A stretch of DNA of 64,000 nucleotides from Obelidium mucronatum (lineage: Eukaryota > Chytridiomycota > Chytridiomycetes > Chytridiales > Chytriomycetaceae), in assembly GCA_025765595.1 (NCBI GenBank), contig JAIVFH010000002.1:496001-560000 (forward strand), read 5' to 3'. The stretch's first letter is position 1, and the number at the start of each line of letters is the position of its first letter. The notes under the pieces are model-generated. The model did not search any database. It was not told where the DNA came from and saw only the letters and a program-made list of their open reading frames with translations. Shown here piece after piece: positions 63,107 through 64,000 of the stretch. The position numbers and the translations under genes were made by a program.

Positions 63107-64000
63107 TCAGGTGTCTGCTGCTTCTTTTTTATCTTTCCACAGAGTAAAATCCGCTTTCCACTTGAGCCGTTTCACCATTTTCACATGGGTCTTTGACTTC
63201 AAGTGAATATCCCACTCACGGGCCCCATGAATCAACTTAATTTCCCCGGTACCAGCGGCTGTACATATCTCGCATTTTCGTGGCGCCCAATCGGTTTGCT
63301 TCTTGTCCAGTGCAGTTTGTTTATCGAGATTCAGCAACGTGGCTGTCAGCGAGGATGGCACATAATCAACCTTGCCAGAAAGGAACTGCTTACAAAGGGA
63401 AATACCCTGTTCTTGAACATTAACCTTCCATGAGCTAAGGTCTGGGGAATATTGTGTATCAGAGTAAAAATCAAGTGATGGCGATGTGTATATACCAGTG
63501 GCATCAAGAGCCCAAAAAGCAACATTGGACTGCATATTCGGCTTTTTTGATTCATCTACACACTTTGGTCCCAATTTGTTCTTGATCCAACTGATTTGTC
63601 GACGAGCATATCGTCGTGTTGCGGCTTGCATAGATTCGACTGATTGCTTCTTTAACGAAGCTACATCTTCAGAATCATTTGGTTTCTCTAGATATGTAAG
63701 GTAACCGTCGAACTCTTTGAAGCCTACGAAAGGACTCAGCAAAAGGTCAAGAAAAATATAAAGAACATAAACCTATTGTTTGCATGATTCCTCTTGTGTA
63801 GTCAATATCAATGACGCCATTGTTCGCCTCGCGAACGCGCTTTCGCATATCTTGGATTTCCGTGAACAGACCGTTCTATCTCGCCCCAATTAACGGTTGG
63901 TTTTCAGAAAAAGAAATCGACGCCACTACCGAAATCATGGTGTCGACACGCGAATCAAGCCTCATATCTAGGGCTTTGTTTTCGGCCCATAGCCAAAAGA
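63107..64000 (-). CDS. MOD5: tRNA dimethylallyltransferase, C-terminal part (5' end outside window)
   Basis: Three exons visible, complement of 63107-63723, 63773-63875 and 63930 to beyond 64000. The insert and second half of the enzyme are present: FWLWAENKALDMRLDSRVDT MI, NGLFTEIQDMRKRVREAN, DYTRGIMQTIGFKEFDGYL and ATRRYARRQISWIKNKL, the conserved RYA.RQ..W block. The eukaryotic C-terminal C2H2 finger is CEICTAAGTG...REWDIHLKSKTH. The P-loop lies off the window. The enzyme adds the i6A37 modification to cytosolic and mitochondrial tRNAs. Acceptor choices are fixed by phase. Confidence 0.9.

Overview
The window is nuclear DNA from a compact eukaryotic genome, most likely a zoosporic (chytrid-type) fungus. 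Almost every gene is split by short GT-AG introns, mostly 39-90 nt with some up to about 230 nt, and many intergenic gaps are only tens of bases. The gene set is fungal: fungal-type ARC1, APE2, PMR1, a modular GH18 chitinase and a Crypton with a GCR1_C-like domain. It also includes types typical of flagellated or animal-like lineages, such as CCDC92-like and CCDC186-like coiled-coil proteins and dynactin p24. The lineage assignment is an inference; no rRNA or marker set is present. No tRNA, rRNA, CRISPR or viral gene was found.

Layout. 0-9.1 kb: 3' end of an unknown gene, ARC1 (tRNA-synthetase cofactor), bL17m, a SET/MYND protein, aminopeptidase APE2 and NAR1 (Fe-S assembly). 9.1-10.3 kb: gene-poor, with decayed ORF pieces. 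10.4-11.4 kb: divergent histone H3/H4 pair with a palindromic promoter. 11.6-17.6 kb: VHS protein, frame-broken F-box/ankyrin gene, proteasome RPN7 and a CCDC92-like protein. 17.6-21.5 kb: an empty stretch, then a tandem duplication carrying two secreted Thr-rich protein genes and three broken copies of the RRS1 3' end. 21.5-29.4 kb: RRS1 and CPSF30/YTH1 from a 55-bp divergent promoter, two small coiled-coil paralogs (one decayed), CSTF2/RNA15 and a PIH1 protein. 29.5-35.7 kb: CCDC186-like, dynactin p24 and an ADF-H-like/PH protein. 35.7-39.35 kb: a Crypton-like tyrosine-recombinase transposon. 40.2-46 kb: membrane-anchored CAP protein and its truncated tandem paralog, an AT-hook/Tudor-knot protein and a PQ-loop transporter. 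46.2-51.8 kb: chitinase, broken sulfotransferase and a spermidine-synthase-fold methyltransferase. 52-57.4 kb: C2H2 factor, GIR2 and a SNAPC4-like Myb protein. 57.5-64 kb: PMR1 (31 bp from the SNAPC4-like start), an MFS transporter and the 3' part of the tRNA isopentenyltransferase gene.

Genes that belong together functionally: ARC1, RRS1 and the MOD5 homolog serve tRNA charging or modification. CPSF30/YTH1 and CSTF2/RNA15, 1.2 kb apart, both act in mRNA 3'-end formation. The chitinase, CAP protein and Thr-rich proteins are extracellular or cell-surface products.

Exon boundaries were read by eye from splice sites, reading phase and family alignment from memory. Internal frame arithmetic was checked for every multi-exon model. 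Expression, orthology and exact 5' ends are untested.
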